Shown here: piece after piece, positions 17,355-25,676 of the stretch
How the letters are laid out: each line of letters opens with the position of its first letter
Numbering within the stretch: the stretch's first letter is position 1
Origin: Anabaena azotica FACHB-119
GTDB taxonomy: Bacteria; Cyanobacteriota; Cyanobacteriia; Cyanobacteriales; Nostocaceae
Direction: 5' to 3'
DNA length: 64,000 nucleotides
Assembly: GCF_014697625.1 (NCBI RefSeq)
Contig: NZ_JACJSG010000041.1
Span: forward strand, 16,503 to 80,502
Notes under the pieces: model-generated
Databases searched by the model: none
What the model saw: the letters and a program-made list of their open reading frames with translations, nothing else
What the model was told of the DNA's origin: nothing
Translations under genes and position numbers: made by a program

Positions 17355-19932
17355 AACCCAAACCCACCAAAAATTTTTCTAACCTTTGCGCCGCCTCATC
17401 CCGCTTCGCCTCAATATCTCGTAGCGTCACCCGATACTTATCCCACCAATTCTCAAGCGCAGCAATCACCTGCTGACGATGAGCATTAACATAACGATTT
17501 AACTGATTTTCTAAATCATCCTTAGCAATATCTAACACTAATCGCTGACATTGTTCCATCATCAACTGCTGTCTTGCAGTCTCCAAACGCTTAACTAAAT
17601 CTTCCTTGAGCCTAATCAAAATCTTCTTCACCTGCGTCAATTCTTGCTTAAGTTTCTTAATCTCAGCCTCACTTAATTTATCCTCATCCTCTAAATCTGT
17701 ATCCTCACTTTCCTCATCACTTTTTTTCGTCGCTGCCAACAGACTTTCTAAATCTGCCTTTTTCGCCTCATAATCAGCTAACTCCTGTAAATAATCTGGC
17801 AACAATCGCACCACTAATTTATGGCTTAAAGGGTCAGAACTATGACCATTTTTATCATCACTATTTAAATCTGTCGTAATTGTTGCCACCCAACCTTCAA
17901 TCAACCCATGAAAATCTTGAGCAGCAATAGTTTTGAGGTCATACTGAATTTCATCCCACCAACTAGCAATAACCCCATTCACTTGAAATTCATCCAAAAA
18001 CAAAAGCATCTGCTCTTGTATAGCTTCCTTTCGTAAAGTATTAGCCTTTTCTTCTAGTTGATTCTCAACATATCCCTGATAGTCTTGATGAGAAATAGCC
18101 TCTAAAGTTTTTTGTGTATTATCTGTCAACCCAGCCATTACACCAGCTAATTGATAAGGTTCTAAAATCTTGATAGGTCGAAGTGCCTCAGTAAAAGATT
18201 TAATAAAATCATTACGAATTTCCATTACATCTTTTGTTTCTGGTAACTTCAACAATCTGGTTTCATGAGTTTCCCACCAATCAAGAAAAGCTGCTTTTAG
18301 CTTTTTTTCCTGCTCCACTATCCCAGGATGCGATTCCACAAGTTTCTTAATTTGACTTCGTTCCGACAGCGTAGACAAAAAATCAAAATAATCTTGATTG
18401 CGCTCTACAAAAATAGCCTGAGTATCAAACCCATGAGCAATAAAAGGCTCTTGTTTAGCTTCTACCTCAGCCTTGGGGATACCTCCCAAAAGATGCGCTC
18501 TTACATCATGAGGTTCTGGCGGTGGAGAATTATCAGCATAGCGACGAATATTGCAATTGTAATCATTAGCAGCTAATTGTTCCTGAGTCACCACTGCTGC
18601 ATAACCAGGAACATCCATAAACGCTTCAAAAGTCGAGACAATTTTTTCAATATGCTCTGGCTTGAGAAAATTCTGCGCTCGCCCTGCTTGATATTCTGCA
18701 TCAGCATTAATAAATAAAACCTTACCCCGACGAGATTCAGGCTTGGCATCTTTCGACCCACGCATCACCAAAATACAAGCAGGAATACCAGTACCATAAA
18801 ACAAATTTGGTGGTAAACCAATCACTGCTTCCAGTAAATCATCTTTAATAAATCCTTGTCGAATCTCCTTCTCTACTCCACCACGAAACAAAACCCCATG
18901 AGGCATTACTGTCGCCATCATTCCTTGAAGTCGCAACACCGCCAGCATATGCTGGACAAACATCAAATCTCCTTTTTTACCACTTTCAGGACAAAAACCA
19001 TAACGGAAACGCCCGTCAAAATTTAACCCTTTTCTAGAATAGTTTTGACTAAATGGTGGGTTACTAATTACCCGGTCAAAACGCATCAATTCCCCACCCT
19101 CTGTATGTAGTGGGTTAGCCAAAGTATCATCATTTTCAATATCCGCGTCCGCAATTCCATGCAAAATCATATTCATTTTGCAAATCGCCCAAACCCCGCC
19201 GTTAGCCTCCTGTCCATAGAGACGTAAATTCTTGGCATTACCCCAACGTTCTTCTACATACTCCTGAGAAAGAATTAGCATCCCCCCCGAACCCACACAA
19301 GGGTCATAAATTCGCATTCCCGTTTCTGGTTTCAGCAACCGCACCATTAACCGTGCTACATCACGAGGCGTATAAAATTCGCCCCCTTTCTTACCTGCGG
19401 AGTCAGCAAAGTGTCTAATCAAATATTCATAAGCCGCCCCCAGCAAATCAGGAAATTCAAAATCCTCATTACGCAGGCGAGATTTACTAAAATGCCTAAT
19501 TAAATCCCGTAATTTCTGATCAGGAACCCGTGTTTTACCAACTGTTTTGTTAAAGTCGATGTGGCTAACGACCCCTTCCAAAATTGTATTTTCAATTTCT
19601 AATGCACCTAAAGCTTTATTCAAGCCATTGCCAACATCACTGTGTAATTCCTTTTCAATATAAGACCAACGCGCTCTATCTGGCACAAAAAAAGTATCAG
19701 CATAGTAAGCAGGTGATTCAGCACGTTGTTTTGCTTCTGCTTCGGTGCGTCCTTTCGCTATATTGTCTTTAATAATTTGCTCATATCGCTCATCAAACAC
19801 ATCAGAGCAACGCTTTAAGAAAAGCATTCCAAAAATATATTCTTTATAATCAGAAGCATCCATTTTACCGCGCAAAATATCAGCAGCAGCAAACAAATGA
19901 CGTTCAAGTTGAGGTAGAGTTATCTTTCTCAT
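17344..19932 (-). CDS. hsdM: Type I restriction-modification DNA methyltransferase (HsdM)
   Basis: An N6-adenine methyltransferase subunit of 862 residues. Motif I is DPCVGSGG (Asp210) and the catalytic motif IV is NPPF (Asn291). It is longer than classical 500-residue HsdM. The extra C-terminal third is highly charged and predicted helical or coiled coil (KKADLESLLAATKKSDEE, then EDEDKLSEAEIKKLKQEL), a feature seen in some HsdM subgroups. It leads the hsdMS operon. All core motifs look intact. Confidence 0.95.
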   Translation of the reverse strand: MRKITLPQLERHLFAAADILRGKMDASDYKEYIFGMLFLKRCSDVFDERYEQIIKDNIAKGRTEAEAKQRAESPAYYADTFFVPDRARWSYIEKELHSDVGNGLNKALGALEIENTILEGVVSHIDFNKTVGKTRVPDQKLRDLIRHFSKSRLRNEDFEFPDLLGAAYEYLIRHFADSAGKKGGEFYTPRDVARLMVRLLKPETGMRIYDPCVGSGGMLILSQEYVEERWGNAKNLRLYGQEANGGVWAICKMNMILHGIADADIENDDTLANPLHTEGGELMRFDRVISNPPFSQNYSRKGLNFDGRFRYGFCPESGKKGDLMFVQHMLAVLRLQGMMATVMPHGVLFRGGVEKEIRQGFIKDDLLEAVIGLPPNLFYGTGIPACILVMRGSKDAKPESRRGKVLFINADAEYQAGRAQNFLKPEHIEKIVSTFEAFMDVPGYAAVVTQEQLAANDYNCNIRRYADNSPPPEPHDVRAHLLGGIPKAEVEAKQEPFIAHGFDTQAIFVERNQDYFDFLSTLSERSQIKKLVESHPGIVEQEKKLKAAFLDWWETHETRLLKLPETKDVMEIRNDFIKSFTEALRPIKILEPYQLAGVMAGLTDNTQKTLEAISHQDYQGYVENQLEEKANTLRKEAIQEQMLLFLDEFQVNGVIASWWDEIQYDLKTIAAQDFHGLIEGWVATITTDLNSDDKNGHSSDPLSHKLVVRLLPDYLQELADYEAKKADLESLLAATKKSDEESEDTDLEDEDKLSEAEIKKLKQELTQVKKILIRLKEDLVKRLETARQQLMMEQCQRLVLDIAKDDLENQLNRYVNAHRQQVIAALENWWDKYRVTLRDIEAKRDEAAQRLEKFLVGLGYAE

Positions 19933-20382
19933 AAAACGATACTTAATATTATTAATGCACTGATAAGATTGAGCATAATATTATATTAAAAGCTAGCTAT
20001 TAAATTACTCAATAATACTAATGAATATCGTAGCATTGTATTAACCAATGGTCAATGATACAATACTTTATGAGCAGAAATATTCCAAGCCTCAAGAAAA
20101 TTATCTATCTGCAAGATATTTGTAAGTTTTTGATTTTAATTACTTTCGTAACACTTTAGTTTTTTATACTTATACTGTTATTTAATTAATAAAATAACAA
20201 ATTAAAATAATCGTAAGATTCGTAATTAATCAATATCCACCAATAAGCTTTTGTAATTTATCTGCTTTTTGAGCGATGCAAAAACTTATGAAGTCATACA
20301 AATGATGCCTTTAAATCATTAATCTAGTATATTTTTGGACAATCAGACACCAAAAAATAATATCAATCAACTTCCCATTTAA
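19933..20382. other. AT-rich intergenic region upstream of hsdM
   Basis: About 450 bp with no credible gene. It should contain the hsdM promoter. Several short AT-rich inverted segments occur, but none is strong enough to call. Confidence 0.5.
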
Positions 20383-20700
20383 CTAGTACATTTTATCTAA
20401 CATTTGTAAAAATTCTTGCACTACTAGCTCAGGCTGATTTTCACATCTTTTTGAGTCAAAACGTTCAATTACCCGTATTCCATGAAATCGGAATAGACGT
20501 TCTCTTTCTTGTTCGTCTACCCGTCTTAAAGCTGTAGTTCTCCTCAAGTCTGCATGAGAAAGATCAGCACCCCTTAAATTCGCACCACAAAGAGAAATTC
20601 CTCTGAGATTTTGCCCCTGAAGTCTAAAGTTTGACAAATCTCGTTTTCTAAAATTCAGTCTACCATCGGCTAACTCACTGAGAAATTCATTTACGTCCAT
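20383..20700 (-). CDS. Small pentapeptide-repeat protein with nuclease-like tail
   Basis: A 105-residue protein. Residues about 18-52 are pentapeptide repeats (FRLQGQNLRGISLCGANLRG, then ADLSHADLR), a short right-handed beta-helix. The C-terminal 45 residues (RERLFRFHGIRVIERFDSKR, then ENQPELVVQEFLQML) resemble the end of DUF559/very-short-patch-repair-like nuclease folds, without the catalytic residues. It is divergent from the XRE gene at 20813 by 112 bp. Function is unknown. Confidence 0.6.
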   Translation of the reverse strand: MDVNEFLSELADGRLNFRKRDLSNFRLQGQNLRGISLCGANLRGADLSHADLRRTTALRRVDEQERERLFRFHGIRVIERFDSKRCENQPELVVQEFLQMLDKMY

Positions 20701-20812
20701 TTAAAAACCTCCATCAAAGCAAAGACTAGCTTGTGCTAACTGTGTAATAACCAGTTATGTAACAAAAATATGTCATTTTTGCATATTATTACAACAGTTG
20801 TAGCCTCCCAGC

Positions 20813-21073
20813 ATGGGAGCTTCAATCTACTCAGTCAGGTACAAAGCATTTCTGACACGTCTACGAGACGCGCGAATTGAGGCTGGGCTAACTCAAACAG
20901 AAGTTGCTCACAAGTTAAACCAGCCTCAGTCCTATGTCTCAAGGTGTGAATCAGGAGAGAGAAGAGTGGATGTGGTCGAATTAACAGACTTTGCGATGAT
21001 TTATAAAAAACCCTTAAGCTACTTTGTTGACTTTGCTACTGATAACAAAAACCACTCAACAGCAACTGAGTGA
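20813..21073 (+). CDS. XRE-family HTH regulator
   Basis: An 86-residue Cro/C1-type DNA-binding protein (EAGLTQTEVAHKLNQPQSYV, then CESGERRVDVVEL). It resembles the 87-residue XRE protein at 4594 in its core and in the GERRxDVVE motif, so the two are distant paralogues. It lies between the pentapeptide gene and the truncated MerR-type gene. It may regulate the divergent neighbour or the restriction genes. Confidence 0.82.
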   Translation: MGASIYSVRYKAFLTRLRDARIEAGLTQTEVAHKLNQPQSYVSRCESGERRVDVVELTDFAMIYKKPLSYFVDFATDNKNHSTATE

Positions 21074-21118
21074 GTATCTAGTTAAAAATATTCATTTCAC
21101 CGTACTCATGGACAAGCT

Positions 21119-21541
21119 TTAACCTTGCCCAGTTAATAGTCGTGATTCCACACGGCTATAAATCACGTTGAGCCATACAGGAATTACTGGTAGACCATCA
21201 GCTAGGTCAGCGATCGCTCGTTCTCGGTTGTACTCTACAAGCTCAAGCGATCGCGTTTCATCATTCCACAACAACATATAACGCCCACCCTTACCTGAGT
21301 TAAATAACTCAGGTTCTTGTTCTTTCATCTGTTTCAGAGTCCTAGTGGCTACATCGAAATTTAATCCCATAGTCAGCCAATAAGCCATCGCCGCTAATTC
21401 CACTAGGTTAGACCGTGAATAATAAATGCTGCGGCCAATCCCAGTGTCACCAATCACCGGAACAACAACTTCCTTTTCTCGCCAATACTGTAACTGGCGA
21501 AGAGTGCAGCCTGTAATTTCAGCAGCTTGCTTACTCTTGAC
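21119..21541 (-). pseudogene. cvkR: CvkR-like MerR-type CAST regulator, 5'-truncated
   Basis: CvkR represses cas12k expression in V-K CASTs and normally lies divergent from cas12k. About 140 codons remain, starting inside the DNA-binding helix: SKQAAEITGCTLRQLQYWRE, then a winged part with GRSIYYSRSNLVELAAMAYW. The frame is open to the junction with the IS200/IS605-derived element at 21542, where the original start and promoter are lost. No ATG precedes the helix; the first in-frame ATG would give a 112-residue protein without the recognition helix. Position and orientation fit CvkR, and the family call rests on these plus the MerR-type fold. Confidence 0.72.
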
Positions 21542-21928
21542 ACTCCTCGCTCTAAAGAGACGTTCGCGTTAGCGTCCCGGAGGGAGGATTCTTGCTTCAT
21601 CCGTCCTCTCTAGAAATCTGAATACTAGTATTCAACTTTCTCCGTTTGGATACGTCCACAAGCTCACACGGACTGCCCGACCGCGTTTGAAAAGGTTTTT
21701 AATTTCTGCGTTTACTCCCACATTTGTCAGCCACTGCGTTGGACGGGTTTCCCGGCATAAAGCAAGTGGCGGTACAAGATGCGCGGATTTGTACTACCTG
21801 TCTTTCCGGATCAGGAGCAGTCCGCTTGACCTACTTCGTCTTTTATTTGTGCGCTTTACCGCTATTAGTTATACTACCACAAAAGCCGCCCTAGAAGGGC
21901 GGGGCTTTAAACCCAGTTTTTCGGTAAT
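21542..21928 (+). mobile_element. IS200/IS605-derived non-autonomous element, copy A (387 bp)
   Basis: The element follows target TTGAC (21537-21541). It ends with a right-end hairpin (GCCGCCCTAGAAGGGCGG) and TTTCGGTAAT. No transposase is encoded. Copy B at 25677-26063 has the same length in inverted orientation, with only a few base differences. Here the left junction cuts the CvkR-like gene and the right junction opens directly into the tracrRNA 3' part. The absence of terminal inverted repeats and of a target duplication fits Y1-transposase (IS200/IS605) ends. Confidence 0.85.
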
Positions 21929-22006
21929 AGAGGTGCGGGTTTACCGCAGTGGTGGCTACTGAATCACCTCCGAGCAAGGAGGAACCCACCTTAATTATTT
22001 TTTTTG
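21929..22006 (+). ncRNA. 3' end of V-K tracrRNA (5' part missing)
   Basis: The sequence GGTGGCTACTGAATCACC, a small hairpin CCTCC/GGAGG around GAGCAA, then AACCCACC and a T-rich end, closely matches my memory of the 3' end of the tracrRNA in the Scytonema V-K CAST. AACCCACC (21983-21990) can act as an anti-repeat. The upstream two thirds, expected on the left, is replaced by the 387-bp element. A promoter is not visible. The RNA could be made only if the element or read-through provides one. Confidence 0.8.
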
Positions 22007-22192
22007 GCAAATCGAAGCAGGGTTGATTTCCCTGGGGATATGCCAGAAGTTTAAATCGTTTGTTGCGTAAGGTTTATAACCTTTAAACTGTCAGTTGATT
22101 TCTGTTTTTAACTGTTAACAAACAAGCGATTTTGGGAGATGTGGCAGAAATGCCATGATAACTCTTGATCTGTCATGAGTTTGAAGCGAAGG

Positions 22193-22373
22193 GTTTCAAC
22201 GCCGCTCCCAGCTAAAGGCGGATTGAAAGCCTGCCATAAATTTATTCTCACGCTACCGCCACATGTTTCAACGCCGCTCCCAGCTAAAGGCGGATTGAAA
22301 GAACGTCTAGGACGATCGCCGAGGTTGCGTAACGTGGTTTCAACGCCGCTCCCAGCTAAAGGCGGATTGGAAG
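22193..22373 (+). CRISPR. Three-repeat CRISPR array of V-K type
   Basis: The 37-bp repeats lie at 22193-22229, 22265-22301 and 22337-22373, beginning GTTTCAACGCCGCTCCCAGC and ending GGCGGATTGAAAG. Two 35-bp spacers lie between them (22230-22264 and 22302-22336). The GTTTCAA start and GGnGGnTTGAAAG end are the V-K pattern. The last repeat has one change (GATTGGAAG), usual for the leader-distal repeat. There are no adaptation genes nearby. An open frame through the array is an artefact of the repeats. Confidence 0.97.
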
Positions 22374-22374
22374 T

Positions 22375-22399
22375 CTACAGAAATCAAAATTTACTGTAG
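22375..22399 (+). terminator. Weak inverted repeat after the CRISPR array
   Basis: A 6-bp stem CTACAG/CTGTAG with a 13-nt AT-rich loop follows the last repeat. A run of five T occurs about 6 bp later. It could end the array transcript, but the stem is short. Confidence 0.35.
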
Positions 22400-22489
22400 C
22401 AAGCACTTTTTATCTCGCCTCGGAGTTTGAGAAGAATTAATAAACAATTAATTTTGTTTCAATGATTAATTATGAAAGTTTTTTAAAAA

Positions 22490-22520
22490 GGGTGGGTTGA
22501 AAGCGAATCCAGTTACGTCC
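22490..22520 (+). CRISPR. Delocalised CRISPR half-repeat with tRNA-Val homing spacer
   Basis: The half-repeat GGGTGGGTTGAAAG (22490-22503) stands 117 bp beyond the array. Directly after it the 17 bases CGAATCCAGTTACGTCC (22504-22520) are identical to the minus strand of the adjacent tRNA-Val gene (22717-22733). A degenerate GTTTCAA lies upstream at 22456. In V-K CASTs a single atypical repeat and a short tRNA-matching spacer near the transposon end guide homing. The match stops exactly after 17 bases. Confidence 0.93.
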
Positions 22521-22605
22521 TAATTCACTGGTTTCACTACAACAAAGTTTCTATAATTTAGAATAGATAGAAGCTAAGTCTCTTGCATTACCTAGTGGTG
22601 TTCAA

Positions 22606-22689
22606 GGACAATAATGTGTCAACGCGGACAATAATCTGGCAAAACGGACAATAATTTGTCAACGCGGACAAATAATTTGGCAATCGACA
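22606..22689. repeat. CAST transposon end with tandem TnsB-type repeats
   Basis: Four units of about 20 bp each start GGACAATAAT or GGACAAATAAT (22606, 22626, 22646, 22666). Read on the minus strand they give TGTCGATTGCCAAATTATT, then TGTCCGCGTTGACAAATTA. This matches the spacing of the known V-K left end (TGT, a few bases, TGAC or similar, AAATTA, TGTC). The outer boundary is either 22689 or 22669: the first gives better unit spacing, the second lies 64 bp from the PAM. The target duplication cannot be tested because the other end is lost. Confidence 0.78.
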
Positions 22690-22715
22690 ACTATTTCTCA
22701 CAATGCAAACATAAA

Positions 22716-22789
<74 letters not shown>

Positions 22790-22840
22790 TTAACCACACT
22801 ATTTATAAGTATAACATACATTCTCAGTAATAGCAAAACT

Positions 22841-24337
22841 TTATTGTTTTAACCTCTGCTGTGCTAGAGCTATCAGCCTTTGCCCTTCTGGGTAGGCGGT
22901 TGTGCCGGGTTTGATGGTGTTGAGTTGGTTGATAATACCTTGGATTTGGGCTTGGAACTGTTGCGGGTCGGAGGGAGGGGAAGCAATTAAGCTTTGAATT
23001 TGCTCGTTAGCTTGTTTCAACGCAGATTGTGATTCGGTTTCGGCTTGCAGGCGAGTTTCGATAATTCCTAAGTTGGTTTGGTATGAGGCTAATAATTTCT
23101 GTGCTTCTACATAATCTGGATCTTCGACGCGCACATCTTCTAGTTGGTCGATCGCTTTTGACCACAATTTAGCTATTTGTTCCCATTTTGTGGCTGTATG
23201 TGGGGGGTTTTGCGATGCTTGCGCCGCCGCTTGGGCAAATTGTTTTGCACCTGCAATAATTTTGCTACTCTTAGGGTCAACTAGCCCCTGAATTTTGCTT
23301 TGGTACATCGCCATTAACTTTTGCGCTTCTAAATACCTGGGGTTTTCTAGGGGAACTTCGTTAATGCGGTTAATAGCTTGTTGCCACAATTGGGATGCTG
23401 TTTGTGGTTGTGTTGGCTTGATTTTCTCGGCGGCGAGGTCAAATTCTTGCGCGGCGGTGATGAAGCTACCGATGCGAGCGTTTTCAAAGTCGCGTTTGTA
23501 GGCTTTCAGCTTACTTTTGGCTGTTTTTGCTGCTAATGTTTCGGCGGGAATTTCTTCTAGTTGGTCAATTCCGGCTTGCCAAGAGGCGATCGCTTTTTCT
23601 CTATCCTGTGTAGTAGTAGCTTGCTCATATTGTTGCTTCGCCAATTGTATGGCTTGCTCACCTTGATTAAGCGGTGTTAAAGCATTTTTATCTTGAAAGG
23701 CGATCGCATTTATCCGTGCTGCTTTCTCGCGTGCTGCTTCAAACTCATCTACAGTAAATCGCCAACTACACCTAAACCAAGTACAGTAACCTTCAGGATA
23801 ATAACCCAAAAACCAGACTGGTAGATTATCTAGATGTTTTTGTGCTTGTTGGACTTTTTTTGCCCCTTCCTGAATATCGACTGGACTGGTAGCTTTATTA
23901 ATTAACTGATCAGCTTGCTCAAGATTTTGAATTACACCGCGATAGTGATAATCCATACTCATATAACTAGGTAACAGTAGCATTGGTGCTGTTCTCGCTA
24001 CAGGCCAGCGAATCATGGGATCAGGTAAATTTGCTACCCAAACCACCCCAGCCGAACTACCTGCAAGAATTACTACCCATTTGATTTTGCTGAAAATTCT
24101 CGATGGTCGATTAGCTTTTGCGGCTTGCTTCAGGACTTTCTGACTAAATTGTGGATATATATCGACTACAGCTTCTCTTAGTTCATCTATCCCCGCAGGA
24201 GAACCTTTTTCTAAACGCAGCTTCTCTAAGCGTTTAATGACTATTTGCTTTTCAATTTGACTAACTTGGTCATTACCGCTACATTTTTCAATTTCAGCTA
24301 GTAATAGTTTCCAGGCTCTTTTATTCAGACGATACAT
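22841..24337 (-). CDS. Membrane-anchored protein with TPR-like repeats, unknown function
   Basis: I do not recognise a named family. The protein has 498 residues. After about 85 helical residues there is one hydrophobic segment (IKWVVILAGSSAGVVWVANL) that should span the membrane. The rest is helical, with at least three similar repeats ending PxxxEAQKLxxxYQ (WQQAINRINEVPLENPRYLE near 325; WSKAIDQLEDVRVEDPDYVE near 400), like degenerate TPRs. A structural or adaptor role at the membrane is plausible only as inference. No operon partner is adjacent. Confidence 0.75.
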   Translation of the reverse strand: MYRLNKRAWKLLLAEIEKCSGNDQVSQIEKQIVIKRLEKLRLEKGSPAGIDELREAVVDIYPQFSQKVLKQAAKANRPSRIFSKIKWVVILAGSSAGVVWVANLPDPMIRWPVARTAPMLLLPSYMSMDYHYRGVIQNLEQADQLINKATSPVDIQEGAKKVQQAQKHLDNLPVWFLGYYPEGYCTWFRCSWRFTVDEFEAAREKAARINAIAFQDKNALTPLNQGEQAIQLAKQQYEQATTTQDREKAIASWQAGIDQLEEIPAETLAAKTAKSKLKAYKRDFENARIGSFITAAQEFDLAAEKIKPTQPQTASQLWQQAINRINEVPLENPRYLEAQKLMAMYQSKIQGLVDPKSSKIIAGAKQFAQAAAQASQNPPHTATKWEQIAKLWSKAIDQLEDVRVEDPDYVEAQKLLASYQTNLGIIETRLQAETESQSALKQANEQIQSLIASPPSDPQQFQAQIQGIINQLNTIKPGTTAYPEGQRLIALAQQRLKQ

Positions 24338-24641
24338 AGATATCAGCTATATTTTCTGATACTAGTATTCCCATTTTTCCTAGAAAACTTTAATTATAGG
24401 AAACACAGGGGTGTAGGGGTGTAAGGGTGTAGGGGTATAGGGGAAGAAAAAGTGTTTCTTCTATATTTTGCGGGAGCGAGAAACGCCCCCGTGGCAGGCT
24501 GATAAGAAAGTGCTGAGTTATGGAATAAGAGGAGAAAGCAAAAGAATTTATGACCTTTGCTCTTTCTATAGACTCATGACTAGTAACCAATGACTGTTGT
24601 TAAACTTTAGAGGAATTATCAGGAAATATTTATTATTTACA

Positions 24642-25418
24642 ATGTCAACTGCTTTAATCACGGGTGCATCTGGTGGGATTGGTAAAGCTTTTGCACAAGA
24701 ACTAGCTGCACGTCAAACAAATTTGGTGCTGGTGGCGCGTTCAGAAGCGAAACTTCATCAATTAGCTCAAGAACTACAACAGCAATACAAAGTCCAAGTA
24801 GATGTGATAGTTCAAGACTTAACAGAACCAGAGGCGGCTGGGGCTGTTTTTGATGCCACCATAGCTAAGGGATTGACAATTGACACATTAATTAATAATG
24901 CTGGTTTTGGTGACTATGGTGATTTTGCTAAAAGCGATCGCACCAGACAAGTGAAGATGGTGCAGTTGAATGTTACTGCATTGGTAGATTTAACCCACAG
25001 ATTTTTGCCACTCATGCGTCAACGCGGTTCGGGAAGCATTATCAACGTCGCTTCGATCGCCGGCTTTCAACCGCTACCCTATGTTTCTGTTTACGCTGCT
25101 AGTAAGGCTTTTATCATTAGTTTTAGTGAAGCGTTATGGGCAGAAAATCGCCCGTACAATATTCGTGTTTTAGTTACCTGTCCCGGCCCTACAGAAACCG
25201 ACTTTTTTACAGAAGCTAATTTTCCCCAGGCTTTGGCGGAAACCACAAATAAAGTTATGGGTTCTCAAGAGGTTGTACTTCAGTCTCTCAAAGCTTTGGA
25301 CAACTGGCAACCTACGGTAATTGTTAGCGATACTGGTACGCAATTTAGAAGCGCAGTTGCTAGACTTGTCCCACGCAAAACTTTATTAAGTCTTTTGGCT
25401 AGGCATTTTAAGAGTTGA
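24642..25418 (+). CDS. Short-chain dehydrogenase/reductase
   Basis: A 258-residue classical-type SDR. The Rossmann motif is TGASGGIG at the N-terminus, NNAG follows at about residue 86, the catalytic Ser lies in IINVASIAGF, and the YAASK motif provides Tyr and Lys. I choose the ATG at 24642 (MSTALITGASGG), since a further 15 upstream codons lack any conserved feature. The substrate is unknown; similar proteins are annotated as DltE/YqjQ-like oxidoreductases. Confidence 0.9.
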   Translation: MSTALITGASGGIGKAFAQELAARQTNLVLVARSEAKLHQLAQELQQQYKVQVDVIVQDLTEPEAAGAVFDATIAKGLTIDTLINNAGFGDYGDFAKSDRTRQVKMVQLNVTALVDLTHRFLPLMRQRGSGSIINVASIAGFQPLPYVSVYAASKAFIISFSEALWAENRPYNIRVLVTCPGPTETDFFTEANFPQALAETTNKVMGSQEVVLQSLKALDNWQPTVIVSDTGTQFRSAVARLVPRKTLLSLLARHFKS

Positions 25419-25676
25419 CAGTTGACAGTTATCAGTTATCAGTTATCAGTTATCAGTTGACAGTTATCAGTTGATAGTTGATAGTTGTCAGTTGTCGGTT
25501 GTCAGGTGGTGTTCACTAGACCTCTTGCAAAATTCGTTCTTAGCGTTCTTTTCTTTGCGTTTTTGCGCCTACCCTACGGGAACGCCTAGCGGCGAATGCG
25601 TGAGACAAAAAAAGATTTATGCAAGAAGTCTACTGTCCCCAGTCCCCAGTCCCCAGTCCCCAGTCCCCTATCCCCA
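25419..25676. repeat. Short tandem repeats after the SDR gene
   Basis: Arrays of AGTTATC- and AGTTGAC-type heptamers run from 25419 to about 25505, and CCCCAGT units run from about 25635 to 25675. Between them is a remnant with TACCCTACGGGAACGCCTAG, a motif common in dispersed Nostoc repeats. No gene is seen. Confidence 0.8.

Larger units (their letters stand above)
5671..22689. mobile_element. Degraded type V-K CRISPR-associated transposon (CAST) with defence cargo
   Basis: The limits are from the TniQ remnant on the left to the terminal TnsB-type repeats near tRNA-Val on the right. Retained parts in family order are tniQ (truncated), cargo, CvkR-like regulator (truncated), tracrRNA 3' end, CRISPR array, delocalised repeat with tRNA-matching spacer, and transposon end. 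Missing are tnsB, tnsC, cas12k, the tracrRNA 5' part and the tnsB-side end. Cargo is about 15 kb and dominated by defence genes. The left limit is uncertain because the end sequence is gone; the XRE/nuclease pair at 4594-5561 may or may not belong. I infer it is immobile. Confidence 0.85.

Noticed and set aside
21687..21962. Open frames of about 90-110 codons within the two 387-bp elements
   Set aside because: The frames run through hairpins and ends of an IS200/IS605-derived non-autonomous element, show no RuvC or Y1 motifs, and extend past the element borders differently in the two copies.
22175..22399. Open reading frame of 74 codons with three repeats of VSTPLPAKGGL
   Set aside because: It is the CRISPR array itself read as codons. 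The repeat units match the DNA repeats exactly and the spacers encode unrelated peptides.
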